From: Deltaproteobacteria bacterium
GTDB lineage: Bacteria; Desulfobacterota; Binatia; Binatales; Binataceae
Assembly (NCBI GenBank): GCA_021799495.1
Contig: JAJZAI010000015.1
Coordinates: forward strand, 1 to 64,000
Direction: 5' to 3'
Length of the DNA stretch: 64,000 nucleotides
Of this stretch, positions 43,418 to 56,551 are shown one piece after another (the stretch's first letter is position 1; every line of letters begins with the position of its first letter). The translations under genes and the position numbers were made by a program. The notes beneath the pieces are model-generated. The model was not told the origin of the DNA. It ran no database searches and saw only the letters and a list, made by a program, of their open reading frames with translations.

Positions 43418-44107
43418 GTGAGACGGTACGGTCGAAAATTCGCGGCCCTGGCCGCCGCGCTTGCGCTCGCGGTCGCCGCGCCGCGGCGGGTAATCGCGCA
43501 ATCGTCCGACCAGACGCTGGAAATCGCGCCACGTTACGCGCCGCCTACGCCGTCCGAACCAGCCGCACCGCCTGCGAACGTCGGCACTCCGGACACCACC
43601 GCTCCCGCGCCGGGACAATATTCCAGCGTCGCACCCGATACCGGCGCCGCCGCGAATCAGGCGCGTCCTTACCTCGGAATGACCGTGCAGGCGATCTACG
43701 CCAACGATCAGCCGGGCAGATTGATCACCGGGCTGGAAGTCGTAAGCGTAGATTCCGGCGGACCGGCCGCGCGCGCGGGCTTGCATGGACGCACCAAGAT
43801 GAGTTCGCTCGGCGAAACCGGGGCGACCGCCGGCGCGTTGTTGCCGCCGCTCGATATCGTGATGATGCCGTTGCTCAAGCGGGCCGGATCGCTGGGCCAT
43901 GGCGGAGATTTGATTATCGCGATAGACGGCAAGCGCGTGCGCGACAATCTCGATCTGCAAACCGCGCTGGCGAGCCTCAAGCCCGGCGACACGATCTATT
44001 TCACGATCTTGCGGACGATGCCGGATCATTCCCAGAAAACCTTGCAACTGCCGGTCAAACTCGGCGCCGCGGCGGAGGCGACGGCGACCGCCAACAGCGC
44101 CCAATAG
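43418..44107 (+). CDS. Periplasmic PDZ-domain protein
   Basis: The start is uncertain: GTG 43418 gives a normal signal peptide (RRYGRKFAALAAALALAVAA, cut near VIAQ). ATG 43331 gives a 29-residue Arg-rich extension that looks unnatural. The mature protein has a Pro/Ala-rich linker and a PDZ domain, RPYLGMTVQAIY ... VVSVDSGGPAARAGLHG and LIIAIDGKRVRDNLDLQTALASLKPGDTIYFTILR. There is a 20-residue insertion between the two halves. No protease domain is attached, so it is a stand-alone binding module, possibly an adaptor in the envelope. It lies upstream of mfd. Confidence 0.75.
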   Translation: MRRYGRKFAALAAALALAVAAPRRVIAQSSDQTLEIAPRYAPPTPSEPAAPPANVGTPDTTAPAPGQYSSVAPDTGAAANQARPYLGMTVQAIYANDQPGRLITGLEVVSVDSGGPAARAGLHGRTKMSSLGETGATAGALLPPLDIVMMPLLKRAGSLGHGGDLIIAIDGKRVRDNLDLQTALASLKPGDTIYFTILRTMPDHSQKTLQLPVKLGAAAEATATANSAQ

Positions 44108-44157
44108 CCGTTGCCGCAAAGATCGAAGCGCGCGCGGTTCGGGCGGGCGCGACCCTC

Positions 44158-44166
44158 TGCTATAAT
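44158..44166 (+). promoter_or_regulatory. Extended -10 promoter for mfd
   Basis: TGC followed by TATAAT (44161-44166) is a perfect extended -10. The -35 at the expected distance is only TTCGGG, which is acceptable with an extended -10. Predicted transcription start near 44173 leaves a leader of about 30 bases before the GTG at 44205. Confidence 0.6.
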
Positions 44167-44204
44167 CACCTGAACTCCGACCCGCCGCTTGCGGGAGCGG
44201 ATTG

Positions 44205-47819
<3,615 letters not shown>

Positions 47820-47841
47820 ATGGCCGGCAAATTCAGCGGCG

Positions 47842-48930
47842 ATGAAGCATTCAGCGTTTAAAATGGCGGCGCCGACCGGACTGGCCGCAATCGCGATGTT
47901 GCTGGCGGCGGGATGTTCGACGATGCATTCGCTCAATCCGTTCGCTCACAAAAAAACGGCGCCCGCGACGCAACCCGCGCCGGCTCCCGACCCGCCGGCG
48001 AACGCATACGCTCCGCCGGCGCCGCCTGAAGTTCCCGGCAAGACCATCGACACGGTGGTCGCGAGCGTGGACGGCCAGCCCGTCACCACCGAAGACATCC
48101 AGAAGTACGGCGACAAGGCGACAGAGCCAGGCATGGGACCGGAGTTCCAAACCAAATCCAACGATCCCAACGCCATCCTGAAAGCGATTATCACGCAGAA
48201 AATGCTCGAGAACGAAGCGGGGAAATTCGCCGGCAAGGTCGACGACAGCGAGGTTGACCGCTATATCGCCAACGTCGAGAGCGAAGCGCACATCAACGAC
48301 GCGCAATTGCGCCAGCAACTGCAACAGCAGGGCATGAGCTACGACGATTTTCGCGCCAAGATTCGCCGGCAGGTCGAAGCGATGACCATGATCGATCAGG
48401 AGGTGCGTCAGAAAATCGTAATTCCCGACAGCGAGGTCGCCGCCTACTATAAGTCGCATCCTCAGGATTTCACCGTTTCGAAGGAACAGTTCGAGTTGGC
48501 GCAAATCCTTATAGCCGTGCCGAAAGGCGCGACGCCCGATCAGCTCGCGGCCGCGCGCAAGAAGGCGAACAAGATTCATAAGCTGCTGGTTAACGGCGGC
48601 GACTTCGCGGCACTGGCGATGCAATATTCCGACGACGACTCGAAGACCAAGGGCGGCGAACTCGGCAGCTTCGCCCCCGGCGATATCAACGACCAGATTC
48701 TCGCCGGCATTCGCAATCTCAATGACGGACAGATTTCGCCGGTAATTCAGACCAGGTACGGCTTCCACATCGTCAAGGTCGAAGAACATCAGCGGCCGGG
48801 AGAAAAGCCGCTCAGCGAAGTCAGCAACGAGATTCGCAACAAACTGACGTCCGAGCGCGCCAAGGAAGAATTCCAGAAGTGGGTCGATACGGACCTGATC
48901 AAAGATCACTACGTGGAAACGGTGCAGTAA
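47842..48930 (+). CDS. Parvulin-type peptidyl-prolyl isomerase lipoprotein
   Basis: A 362-residue SurA/PrsA-like chaperone. The signal ends in a lipobox (LLAAGC, Cys about 25), followed by a Pro/Ala-rich linker, a SurA N-terminal helical domain (SVDGQPVTTEDIQKY ... QLRQQLQQQGMSYDDFRAKIRRQVEAMTMIDQEVRQKI) and one parvulin domain (about 216-320: ELAQILIAVPKGA, GGELGSFAPGDI, YGFHIVKVEEH). It probably assists folding of outer-membrane proteins in the periplasm, as a membrane-anchored form. Its 3' end overlaps pdxA by 52 bases, which resembles the surA-pdxA neighbourhood of E. coli. Confidence 0.9.
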   Translation: MKHSAFKMAAPTGLAAIAMLLAAGCSTMHSLNPFAHKKTAPATQPAPAPDPPANAYAPPAPPEVPGKTIDTVVASVDGQPVTTEDIQKYGDKATEPGMGPEFQTKSNDPNAILKAIITQKMLENEAGKFAGKVDDSEVDRYIANVESEAHINDAQLRQQLQQQGMSYDDFRAKIRRQVEAMTMIDQEVRQKIVIPDSEVAAYYKSHPQDFTVSKEQFELAQILIAVPKGATPDQLAAARKKANKIHKLLVNGGDFAALAMQYSDDDSKTKGGELGSFAPGDINDQILAGIRNLNDGQISPVIQTRYGFHIVKVEEHQRPGEKPLSEVSNEIRNKLTSERAKEEFQKWVDTDLIKDHYVETVQ

Positions 48931-50018
48931 TCGCGCCGACGAAAAAGCCAGCTCCGCTAATCGCGATCAGCATGGGCGACCCGGCCGGAATCGGACCGGA
49001 AGTCGTATTGAAAGCGGCGGGCCGATTCGCCCGGACGGCGCGGCGGCCGCGGCTGCTCGTGATTGGCGATATCGGCGCGATGACGGCCGCCGCCGACCAG
49101 CTTGGACCAACCTGTCCGGAGCCGTACGAATGGACGCCCGAGGCGCCGCACAACGCCCGATCGGCCGCCGGCGGCGCCCTTCGCACGGCCGCGCGGGGAC
49201 GCTTCAGGCTGCCCGTTCTGAGCGTCGGACGGCTGCCGGCGCGCGCCTGCCGGCCCGGCCGTCCGACCGTCGCCGGCGCTGACGCGGCCTATCGCTATAT
49301 CGTGAGCGGCGCCCGGATGGCGATGGCGGGGATGGCCGACGCGCTCGTCACCGCGCCAATCAGCAAAGAATGGCTGAATCGGGCTGGTCATAAGTTCAAC
49401 GGCCATTCCGACCTGCTGGCCGAGCTTGCGGGCGCCCCGGAGTGGCGCATGATGTTCGCCGGCGGCCAGCTCAAGCTGGCTCTCGTCACGGTTCACATGC
49501 CGCTCGCCGGCGTCTCCGCGGAGCTTTCCGCCGACCGCGTCTTCGGCACGATTCGCCTTCTCGCGGCGCATCTGCGCGACCGTTTCGGCCTCGCGCGGCC
49601 GCGTATCGGCGTGCTCGGCTTCAATCCGCACGCCGGCGAAAACGGACTGTTCGGCGACGAGGAGCGCCGCGCCGTCACGCCCGCAATCAAGCGCGCCCGC
49701 CGCGCCGGCCTCGACGCTCTCGGCCCGCTCGCGCCAGACACCGCGTTTATCCGCCACAATGGCGCATTCGGTTTCGACGCCGCGGTCGCGATGTATCACG
49801 ACCAGGGATTGATCGCGCTCAAGACGCTGGAGTTCGATCGCGCGGTCAATATCACGCTCGGACTGCCGTTTATCCGCACTTCGCCGGACCATGGAACCGC
49901 GTTCGGAATCGCCGGGCGCGGCGCGGCCGACCCGTCCAGCATGATCGCGGCGATTCGCTACGCCGCGCGCGCGGCCGGCGAGGGAACCGCCCGCGCTGTG
50001 AATTCAAAGGCTTCGTGA
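48879..50018 (+). CDS. pdxA: 4-Hydroxythreonine-4-phosphate dehydrogenase
   Basis: A 379-residue metal-dependent dehydrogenase of pyridoxal 5'-phosphate synthesis (4-phosphohydroxy-L-threonine oxidation and decarboxylation). It has ISMGDPAGIGPEVV (about 29-42), the metal-binding His in NGHSDLLAEL, NPHAGENG and YHDQGLIALK, and a C-terminal GTAFGIAGRGAADPSSM. The only in-frame start before the conserved MGDPAG is GTG 48879, which has GGAAG upstream and overlaps the preceding gene by 52 bases; a non-ATG start just at the surA stop is not available. Length is slightly longer than typical. Confidence 0.92.
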   Translation: MGRYGPDQRSLRGNGAVIAPTKKPAPLIAISMGDPAGIGPEVVLKAAGRFARTARRPRLLVIGDIGAMTAAADQLGPTCPEPYEWTPEAPHNARSAAGGALRTAARGRFRLPVLSVGRLPARACRPGRPTVAGADAAYRYIVSGARMAMAGMADALVTAPISKEWLNRAGHKFNGHSDLLAELAGAPEWRMMFAGGQLKLALVTVHMPLAGVSAELSADRVFGTIRLLAAHLRDRFGLARPRIGVLGFNPHAGENGLFGDEERRAVTPAIKRARRAGLDALGPLAPDTAFIRHNGAFGFDAAVAMYHDQGLIALKTLEFDRAVNITLGLPFIRTSPDHGTAFGIAGRGAADPSSMIAAIRYAARAAGEGTARAVNSKAS

Positions 50019-50081
50019 CCGGCCGCGGACGCTTGTCCCGACCGCGCGCGGCAAGGCACGATTGAACGGGACCACGCCGCG

Positions 50082-52919
50082 ATGGATCAAATCGTAATCA
50101 AGGGCGCCCGCGAGCATAATCTCAAGAACCTCGATATCGAGATTCCACGCGGGCGGCTCGTCGTCATCACCGGCCTTTCCGGCTCGGGAAAATCCTCGCT
50201 CGCCTTCGACACGATTTACGCCGAGGGCCAGCGCCGCTACGTCGAATCGCTGTCGGCCTACGCGCGGCAATTTCTCGAGCAGATGGAGAAGCCGGACGTC
50301 GATTCGATCGAGGGACTCTCGCCCGCGATTTCGATCGAGCAGAAAACCACGTCGCGCAACCCGCGCTCGACGGTCGCGACCATCACGGAGATTTACGACT
50401 ACCTGCGCCTGCTGTTCGCGCGGGTGGGCCACGCCTATTGCTACAACTGCGGCCGCGAAATCACGCAGCAGAGCGTTCAGCAAATCGTCGATCGGATCAT
50501 GACGTGGCCCGAGGGCGCGCGGATTCACGTGCTCGCGCCGATCGTCCGCGACCGCAAAGGCGAATATCGCAAGGAGCTTTCCGACCTGCGGCGCGCGGGC
50601 TTCGTGCGCGCGAAGATCGACGGCAAGCTGGCCGAACTGGGCGAGGAGATCAATCTCAACAAGAACCAGCGCCACACCATCGACGTTGTCGTGGACCGGT
50701 TGGCGATTCGTTCCGGAATCGAACGCCGCCTCGCCGAGTCGCTGGAGGTCGCCTTCAAGTACGGGCAGGACCTGCTCAAGGTCGAGCGGCTGGAGACGCC
50801 GGCCAAAAACGGCGGCGGCGAAATCTATTTCAGCCAGCGTTTCGCCTGCGTCGAGTGCGGCATTTCCTATCCGGAAATCACGCCGCGGATGTTCTCGTTC
50901 AACAGTCCGCACGGCGCCTGCGCGGAATGTTCGGGAATTGGTTCGATCATGTATTTCGATCCCGAACTGGTCGCGCCGAACGAGGATTTGAGCGTCGCCG
51001 ACGGCGCGATCGCGCCATGGGCCACGATGACGCACATGCAGCCGGTGCTGGAGGCGCTCGCCGCCCATTACGGATTTTCGCTCGACCAGCCGTGGAAGGC
51101 GATTCCGGCGAAAGTGCGCAAGGCGATACTTTACGGCTCCGGCGCCGAGGAAATCGAATTCAGCCACCAGCGCGGCGCCCATCGCCACGGCTACGCGCGC
51201 GCGTTCGAAGGCGTGCTGACGTGGCTCGACCGCCGCTACAAGGAAACCGAATCCGAGGGCATCCGCGAGGTTCTCGAAGCGTACATGAACATGCGGCCAT
51301 GCCCGGTATGCGGCGGCGCGCGGCTGAAGAAAGAGAGCCTGTTCGTCCGCTTCAACGGCAAGCCGATCAGCGAAGTGACCGCGATGTCGATCAAGCAGGC
51401 GGTGGCTTTTTTCGCCGATCCGAAACTTTCGCCGCAGGAGGCCGAAATCGCGCGGCTGATTCTCAAGGAAATCCGCGAGCGGCTCGGCTTTCTCGCGGAC
51501 GTGGGTCTCGACTACCTTGCGCTCGATCGCGCTTCCGGCAGCCTCTCGGGCGGCGAGGGCCAGCGGATCCGGCTCGCGACGCAGATCGGATCGAGCCTTG
51601 TGGGCGTGCTCTACATCCTTGACGAACCGTCGATCGGTCTCCATCAGCGCGACAACAACCGGCTGCTCACGACGCTCAAGCGCCTGCGCGAGCTGGGAAA
51701 TTCGGTGCTGGTGGTCGAACACGATCGCGACACGATGCTCGAGGCGGACCATATCGTCGATATGGGGCCGGGCGCCGGAATCCACGGCGGCCATATCGTC
51801 GCGCAGGGCACGCCGGCGGAGGTGATGGCGAATCCGGATTCGCTCACCGGCAAATATCTTTCCGGCGAACTCGAGATTCCCGCGCCGGCGCGCCGCCGGC
51901 CGCTGGGCAATCGATGGCTCACCGTCCGCGGCGCGCGCGAGAACAATCTGCGCGACCTGACGGTCGGCTTTCCGCTCGGCGTGATGGCCTGCGTGACGGG
52001 CGTTTCAGGCTCCGGCAAATCGACGCTGGTGCTCGACACGATCCATCGCGCGCTCGCGCAGAAGCTGATGGGCAGCCGGGAGCGCGCGGGCGCCTACAAG
52101 AGCCTCGACGGCGTCGAGCATCTCGACAAGGTGATTCACGTCGATCAAAGCCCGATCGGCCGCACCCCGCGCTCGAATCCGGCGACCTACACGGGCCTGT
52201 TCACCCATATCCGCGAGCTGTTCACGCAACTGCCGGAGGCGCGGATGCGCGGTTACGGGCCCGGACGGTTTTCCTTCAACGTCAAGGGCGGACGCTGCGA
52301 AGCGTGCCAGGGCGACGGCATCATCCGCATCGAGATGCATTTCCTGCCCGACGTTTACGTGACGTGCGAAGTCTGCGGCGGCAAACGCTACAACCGCGAC
52401 ACGCTGGAGATTCAGTACAAGGGCCGCAGCATCGCCGAAATTTTGAATATGACGGTGCTCGACGCGATCGATTTCATGGGTTCGGTCCCGCCGATCCGGC
52501 AGAAGCTGGAAACGCTGCGCGACGTCGGCCTCGATTACATCCATCTGGGCCAGTCCGCCACCACGCTCTCGGGCGGCGAGGCGCAGCGCATCAAGCTGGC
52601 GCGCGAACTGGCGCGGCGCGCCACCGGCCGCACGCTCTATATCCTCGACGAGCCGACCACGGGATTGCACTTCGACGACATCCGCAAGCTGCTGGCGGTG
52701 CTGGGACGGCTCGCCGACGGCGGCAACACGATTATCGTGATCGAGCACAATCTCGACGTAATCAAGACCGCCGACTACGTGATCGATCTCGGTCCGGAAG
52801 GCGGCGATCGCGGCGGCCAGATCGTCGCGTGCGGCACGCCCGAGGAGATCGCCGCCGCGGCCGGATCGCATACCGGCCACTTCCTGCGCCAGGCGCTCGG
52901 CGCCCGCGCCGCCGCCTGA
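50082..52919 (+). CDS. uvrA: UvrABC excision nuclease ATPase subunit A
   Basis: A 945-residue damage-recognition ATPase of nucleotide excision repair. It has two ABC modules: Walker [10 protein letters not shown] (about 31-39) with signature [14 protein letters not shown] (about 487-500) and Walker [10 protein letters not shown] with signature [12 protein letters not shown] near the C-terminus. Zinc-finger cysteines are visible ([13 protein letters not shown]...[28 protein letters not shown]...CEVCGGKRY). Length fits the family. It is transcribed after mfd, surA-like and pdxA genes. The gap from pdxA is 63 bases. Confidence 0.97.
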   Translation: MDQIVIKGAREHNLKNLDIEIPRGRLVVITGLSGSGKSSLAFDTIYAEGQRRYVESLSAYARQFLEQMEKPDVDSIEGLSPAISIEQKTTSRNPRSTVATITEIYDYLRLLFARVGHAYCYNCGREITQQSVQQIVDRIMTWPEGARIHVLAPIVRDRKGEYRKELSDLRRAGFVRAKIDGKLAELGEEINLNKNQRHTIDVVVDRLAIRSGIERRLAESLEVAFKYGQDLLKVERLETPAKNGGGEIYFSQRFACVECGISYPEITPRMFSFNSPHGACAECSGIGSIMYFDPELVAPNEDLSVADGAIAPWATMTHMQPVLEALAAHYGFSLDQPWKAIPAKVRKAILYGSGAEEIEFSHQRGAHRHGYARAFEGVLTWLDRRYKETESEGIREVLEAYMNMRPCPVCGGARLKKESLFVRFNGKPISEVTAMSIKQAVAFFADPKLSPQEAEIARLILKEIRERLGFLADVGLDYLALDRASGSLSGGEGQRIRLATQIGSSLVGVLYILDEPSIGLHQRDNNRLLTTLKRLRELGNSVLVVEHDRDTMLEADHIVDMGPGAGIHGGHIVAQGTPAEVMANPDSLTGKYLSGELEIPAPARRRPLGNRWLTVRGARENNLRDLTVGFPLGVMACVTGVSGSGKSTLVLDTIHRALAQKLMGSRERAGAYKSLDGVEHLDKVIHVDQSPIGRTPRSNPATYTGLFTHIRELFTQLPEARMRGYGPGRFSFNVKGGRCEACQGDGIIRIEMHFLPDVYVTCEVCGGKRYNRDTLEIQYKGRSIAEILNMTVLDAIDFMGSVPPIRQKLETLRDVGLDYIHLGQSATTLSGGEAQRIKLARELARRATGRTLYILDEPTTGLHFDDIRKLLAVLGRLADGGNTIIVIEHNLDVIKTADYVIDLGPEGGDRGGQIVACGTPEEIAAAAGSHTGHFLRQALGARAAA

Positions 52920-52940
52920 CCGGAGCGAGCGGAACGTGGA

Positions 52941-53411
52941 TTAAAAGCCGAGCGCGGTCAGTCCCGGATGGTCCGCTGGACGCGGCCCCGGCGCCAGCCA
53001 ATGATATTTCCGCTCCGCCTCTTTGATCGGCAAATCGTTGATCGAGGCGTGACGCGCGAGCATCAGGCCGTTCGCGTCGAATTCCCAGTTCTCGTTGCCG
53101 AGAGAACGAAACCAGTTGCCGGCGTCATCGTGCCATTCGTAGGCGAAGCGGACCGCAATCCGGTTCTCGCGAAACGCCCATAGCTCCTTGATCAGGCGGT
53201 AATCGAGTTCCTTGTTCCATTTGCGGATGAGGAACGCGACTATCGCGTCGCGCCCCACGATGAATTCCGCGCGATTACGCCAGCGGCTATCCTCGCTGTA
53301 GGCTTGGGCCACGCGATGCGGGTCGCGGGTGTTCCATGCGTCTTCGGCCATCCGCACCTTTTGCGCGGCGCTGGCGGCGTCGAACGGCGGAATTGGCGGG
53401 CGAGTTGTCAT
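52941..53411 (-). CDS. DUF1348 (SnoaL/NTF2-like) family protein
   Basis: A 156-residue protein with an NTF2-like cone fold. It has [44 protein letters not shown] (about 22-65), [37 protein letters not shown] and [13 protein letters not shown]. This is the COG3558/DUF1348 pattern. The function is unknown; members are small, widespread and often near oxidoreductases. It is convergent with uvrA (21 bases between stops) and divergent from the DUF169 gene. Confidence 0.85.
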   Translation of the reverse strand: MTTRPPIPPFDAASAAQKVRMAEDAWNTRDPHRVAQAYSEDSRWRNRAEFIVGRDAIVAFLIRKWNKELDYRLIKELWAFRENRIAVRFAYEWHDDAGNWFRSLGNENWEFDANGLMLARHASINDLPIKEAERKYHWLAPGPRPADHPGLTALGF

Positions 53412-53553
53412 GCGCGTTCACCTCTCCGTTCAGTCTAGCTCCAAATCCGGCCGCGAGGTTCACCGCAACGCCATTTCCGCACGATGTGCTATAAGCGGGT
53501 GGATCGGCCGGACGCCCGGCCGTCGGTCAATTACGCGAGGAGGCAAATCCGCG

Positions 53554-54363
53554 ATGGCAGAGCATTCGCAGGCTTCGGCCAATGAACCGGTCAACTACGA
53601 TTGGAACCAGATCGTTGACGACCTGAATCGTTTGCTGCGGCTCAAGACGACGCCGATCGGCATGAAATTGTTCAAAACGGTCGCGGACATGGAAGCGGTT
53701 CCCAAAATCCGCCGGCCGAAATCGATTCATACGACCGATCAGATCGTCGCACAGGCGGCGCGCCTCGGCTTTACCATCGGCATCACGCAGAAAGATCTCG
53801 TCGGCGCGCAATGCGGCGCGGTGATCGGACTCCATCCGCGCGACGAAGACTGGCTTTCCGGCCGCAACATGGCCGGCGTCTGGTACGAAACGATCAAGGA
53901 CTCGTCGGCTCATCAGCACGCGATGGACACTCCGCCATACGGCGTCAACGAGGCGATGGCGGTGTCGCCGCTCGCGAGCGGGCGGCTCAATCCGCCGGAC
54001 ATCTGCCTGATCTACGCGTCGCCCGGCCAGATGATCATCTTCATCAACGGCCTGCAGTGGGCGGGATATAAAAAATTCGACTGGAGCGTGGTCGGCGAAT
54101 CGGCCTGCGCGGATTCATGGGGACGCGCGCTCAAGACCGGCGAACCGAGCCTGTCGATTCCGTGTTTCGCGGAGCGGCGCTACGGCGGCGTGCTTGACGA
54201 CGAGATGCTGATGGCGCTGCCGCCGCGTTTTGTGCCGAAGGCGATCGAGGGGATGAAGCGGCTCGCGGCCAACGGTTTGCGCTATCCGATTCCGCAATAT
54301 GGAATCCAGTCGGACGCGCGCGCCGGACTTGCCGTCAGCTACGGATCGCCGAAAAAGGAATGA
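53554..54363 (+). CDS. DUF169 family protein
   Basis: A 269-residue protein of the DUF169/ArCR type. It has the conserved opening LRLKTTPIGMKLFKT (about 28-42), CGAVIGLHPRDEDW, DICLIYASPGQMIIFINGLQW (about 150-170), VGESACADSW (about 180-189) and the closing SIPCFAERRYGGVLDDEMLMALPP. Cys and Asp/Glu residues recur in these blocks, which suggests a metal or cofactor site. The function is unknown. GAGGAGG is placed about 11 bases before ATG 53554. It could form a unit with the DUF1329 gene after a hairpin, but the spacing is 195 bases. Confidence 0.85.
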   Translation: MAEHSQASANEPVNYDWNQIVDDLNRLLRLKTTPIGMKLFKTVADMEAVPKIRRPKSIHTTDQIVAQAARLGFTIGITQKDLVGAQCGAVIGLHPRDEDWLSGRNMAGVWYETIKDSSAHQHAMDTPPYGVNEAMAVSPLASGRLNPPDICLIYASPGQMIIFINGLQWAGYKKFDWSVVGESACADSWGRALKTGEPSLSIPCFAERRYGGVLDDEMLMALPPRFVPKAIEGMKRLAANGLRYPIPQYGIQSDARAGLAVSYGSPKKE

Positions 54364-54400
54364 CGCGCCGCCCGGCGGCGTAAAAATCGCCCGCACATCT

Positions 54401-54433
54401 CGCCGCCCGCGCCTCGGTTTCGCGCGGGCGGCG
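54401..54433 (+). terminator. Strong GC hairpin after DUF169 gene
   Basis: A perfect 12-bp stem: CGCCGCCCGCGC (54401-54412) with GCGCGGGCGGCG (54422-54433), loop of nine bases. It is followed by TCAATTGG and TAAAATTT. It lies 38 bases after the DUF169 stop and separates that gene from the DUF1329 gene. Confidence 0.55.
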
Positions 54434-54558
54434 TCAATTGGCTTGTAAAATTTCACTGCGGACGCGATAGTGCGGTCGCCACGGCGCGCCGCGTCGCCAC
54501 GCGCGCATCGCGTCCGCCGGGCCGACCTTTCGGAAATTTGCAAAGGCGAAGGATGGGA

Positions 54559-55863
54559 ATGTTCAAATCGCGCTTGTTGTCCGCAATCGTCATGATTTTC
54601 ACGATCGCCGCGGCCGGCGGCTTCGCGCAGGCGGCGCCGGCGGGAGGCGCGGACCCCGCGTCGCTTCCGCCCGGAACGCAAATCACGATGCAGAACTGGC
54701 AAAACTACCGCCAGTTCATGCCGTGGGGAATGCAAGCGCTGTTCGAGGGCAAATACTACTGGAAAATGCCTTCCGACGTGCAAATCAACGTCGGCCCGAC
54801 GATTATACATCCGCTGCCGAAGAACTATGTGGCGGCGACCGAGAAATTCTCGCCGCAAGTGAGAATCGCAGATCTTCCCGGCGGCGGACTGACTATCGAG
54901 AACTACCAGGGCGGCCTGCCCTTTCCGGATCCCGCCGGGCCGAATCGCGCATGGAAAGTGATGACCGACGTATGGTACCGCTATCTGCCGCACATCTTTG
55001 TCGATACCAACGGCCTCGGCTGCACGGAGAATGGCTACGGCAGCATCAGTTGCTCGGTCGATGAAATCGTCGCCAAGCAATTGAGCTTCAACACCGATCC
55101 GGGAATCGCCGCGACGATTCCGGGCGCCGGCGACAAATTCTACACCGAATGGATTATGACGCTTGAGCCGGAAAACGAACGCTACAGCGCCAGCCTGGTG
55201 ATTTCATACACCGATCCGCGCAAGGCGCAGGATGTCTATGTATTTGTCCCGGCGCTGCGACGTTCGCAGCGCGTCTCCACGGCCGCGCGATGCACGCCGT
55301 ATCCGGGGACGGACGGCACCTCCGACGATTATCGCTTCGGCTTCAACGCGAACATCACCGAGATGCAGGCGGCCGATCTCGGCGACCAGAAAATACTCGC
55401 GCTGGTCGATGCGACTCCTCCGCCCACCCGCTTTCCCGACGGCTATGACATGCCGCTCGGATGGCCCAAGCCGTCGTGGGGAAAATGGCAGGTGCGCGAC
55501 GTTTACAAGATCGACGCGCGCAAAATTCCTTCGCTCGCGGCCGGCTATTGTTATGGCCGGCGCGTGATGTACGTGGACAAAGCGTCGTTCGCGCCCCTGT
55601 GGGAAGACCTTTACGACGCGAAACTCCAGCCCTGGAAGTTCTACGCGGTGTTCCTGAGCACGATCGACGTGCCCGGCGTCGGGCCAGTCAACAGCAACGG
55701 TTCGGCGGTCGAAGGGTTCTGGGATGTCCAGAACAACCATTCGACGTTTTTCTGCGATCCCGGCCAGGGGCATCCGTTCTACGTGAACGGACAGGCGCCG
55801 GCTCAGTATCAGGACCTGACGAGATATTCGACCGCGAGCGGCCTCGACCTGATCATGCGCTAG
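54559..55863 (+). CDS. DUF1329 family secreted protein
   Basis: A 434-residue protein with a Sec signal peptide (MFKSRLLSAIVMIFTIAAAGGFAQA). The mature part has MPWGMQALFEGKYYWKMP (about 53-70), YRYLPHIFVDTNGLG, YTEWIMTLEPENERYSASLVISYTDPRKAQDVYVFVPALRRSQRVS and a C-terminal DVYKIDARKIPSLAAGYCYGRRVMYVDKASF. These match DUF1329 (LolA-like fold). Such proteins are periplasmic or outer-membrane, often near hopanoid or hydrocarbon transport genes, but function is not established. The start at ATG 54559 has GAAGGA about 6 bases upstream; ATG 54553 is an alternative. Confidence 0.85.
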   Translation: MFKSRLLSAIVMIFTIAAAGGFAQAAPAGGADPASLPPGTQITMQNWQNYRQFMPWGMQALFEGKYYWKMPSDVQINVGPTIIHPLPKNYVAATEKFSPQVRIADLPGGGLTIENYQGGLPFPDPAGPNRAWKVMTDVWYRYLPHIFVDTNGLGCTENGYGSISCSVDEIVAKQLSFNTDPGIAATIPGAGDKFYTEWIMTLEPENERYSASLVISYTDPRKAQDVYVFVPALRRSQRVSTAARCTPYPGTDGTSDDYRFGFNANITEMQAADLGDQKILALVDATPPPTRFPDGYDMPLGWPKPSWGKWQVRDVYKIDARKIPSLAAGYCYGRRVMYVDKASFAPLWEDLYDAKLQPWKFYAVFLSTIDVPGVGPVNSNGSAVEGFWDVQNNHSTFFCDPGQGHPFYVNGQAPAQYQDLTRYSTASGLDLIMR

Positions 55864-55900
55864 AGCCGGCGCGTTTTACGCAACGGACGGAATGTTTTGA

Positions 55901-55976
55901 TGGAGGCGGCGATCGGATTCGAACCGATGCATGGAGGTTTTGCAGACCTCTCCCTTAACCACTTGGGTACGCCGCC
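55901..55976 (-). tRNA. tRNA-Cys (anticodon GCA)
   Basis: Read on the minus strand the sequence folds into a complete cloverleaf: acceptor GGCGGCG paired with CGCCGCC, D-arm CCC/GGG, anticodon stem GAGGT/ACCTC with loop CTGCAAA (GCA), variable loop CATGC, T-arm ATCGG-TTCGAAT-CCGAT, discriminator U and encoded CCA (55903-55901). U73 is a known cysteine identity base. Encoding of CCA is worth noting because not all lineages encode it. It lies after the secreted-protein gene on the same strand. Confidence 0.97.
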
Positions 55977-56036
55977 CCGAATCGATGGTTTCCCCCGCAC
56001 GGGGGATGGACAGGCTAGCACGGCCCTCCGGCGCCA

Positions 56037-56519
56037 TCAATTATGCGCGCTGGAACCGTCCTTCACGACCATCTTGAGCGCGCATCCGCCGGGCGTTTCG
56101 CCGTAGCACAAATCGCGCACGACGCCCGGCACGAATTGCGGATTTTCGCTGGCGCGCGCGGCGCATATCCAATGGTCGCCCTCGCGGTACATCCCGACCG
56201 CGTACCACTGCCCCGGTTGGAGCGCACCGCTGTCGGAGCCGTGGATCGCGCGAGTGTCATACACGGTGAAACCGTCGTGCCCGCCGTCGAGATCGAAACG
56301 CATGAAGAGCATCACCCAGCGCTCGCCGCCACGATTCGTCGCCGTCCATGTCATCGGCTGGCTCGATGAAAAGACCGGCTTGTCGCGGCACAGCCACGGC
56401 CGCGGCTCGGTCGCGCGGGCCTGCGCCGCGGCTGCCGCAATCATGATCGCTGCGCCGAACGCCGATGCGAGCGGCAATCCGAAGCGCCGAATCGATTTCA
56501 AACTTCGCGTTTTCAACAT
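56037..56519 (-). CDS. Secreted protein of unknown function
   Basis: A 160-residue protein starting at ATG 56519, with GGAAG five bases upstream. The signal peptide (LKTRSLKSIRRFGLPLASAF, then a hydrophobic Ala-rich stretch) is probably cut after ARA at about residue 36. The mature region is beta-rich (TWTATNRGGERWVMLFMRF, FTVYDTRAIHGSDSGALQPGQ) with four cysteines (WLCRD, WICAA, DLCYG, GCALK), which may form two disulphides. No family recognised. It lies 32 bases downstream of the mutase gene and may be co-transcribed, but a metabolic link is not apparent. Confidence 0.7.
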   Translation of the reverse strand: MLKTRSLKSIRRFGLPLASAFGAAIMIAAAAAQARATEPRPWLCRDKPVFSSSQPMTWTATNRGGERWVMLFMRFDLDGGHDGFTVYDTRAIHGSDSGALQPGQWYAVGMYREGDHWICAARASENPQFVPGVVRDLCYGETPGGCALKMVVKDGSSAHN

Positions 56520-56551
56520 CCGAACTTCCACTTCCGGCGATCTTGCGCCGC

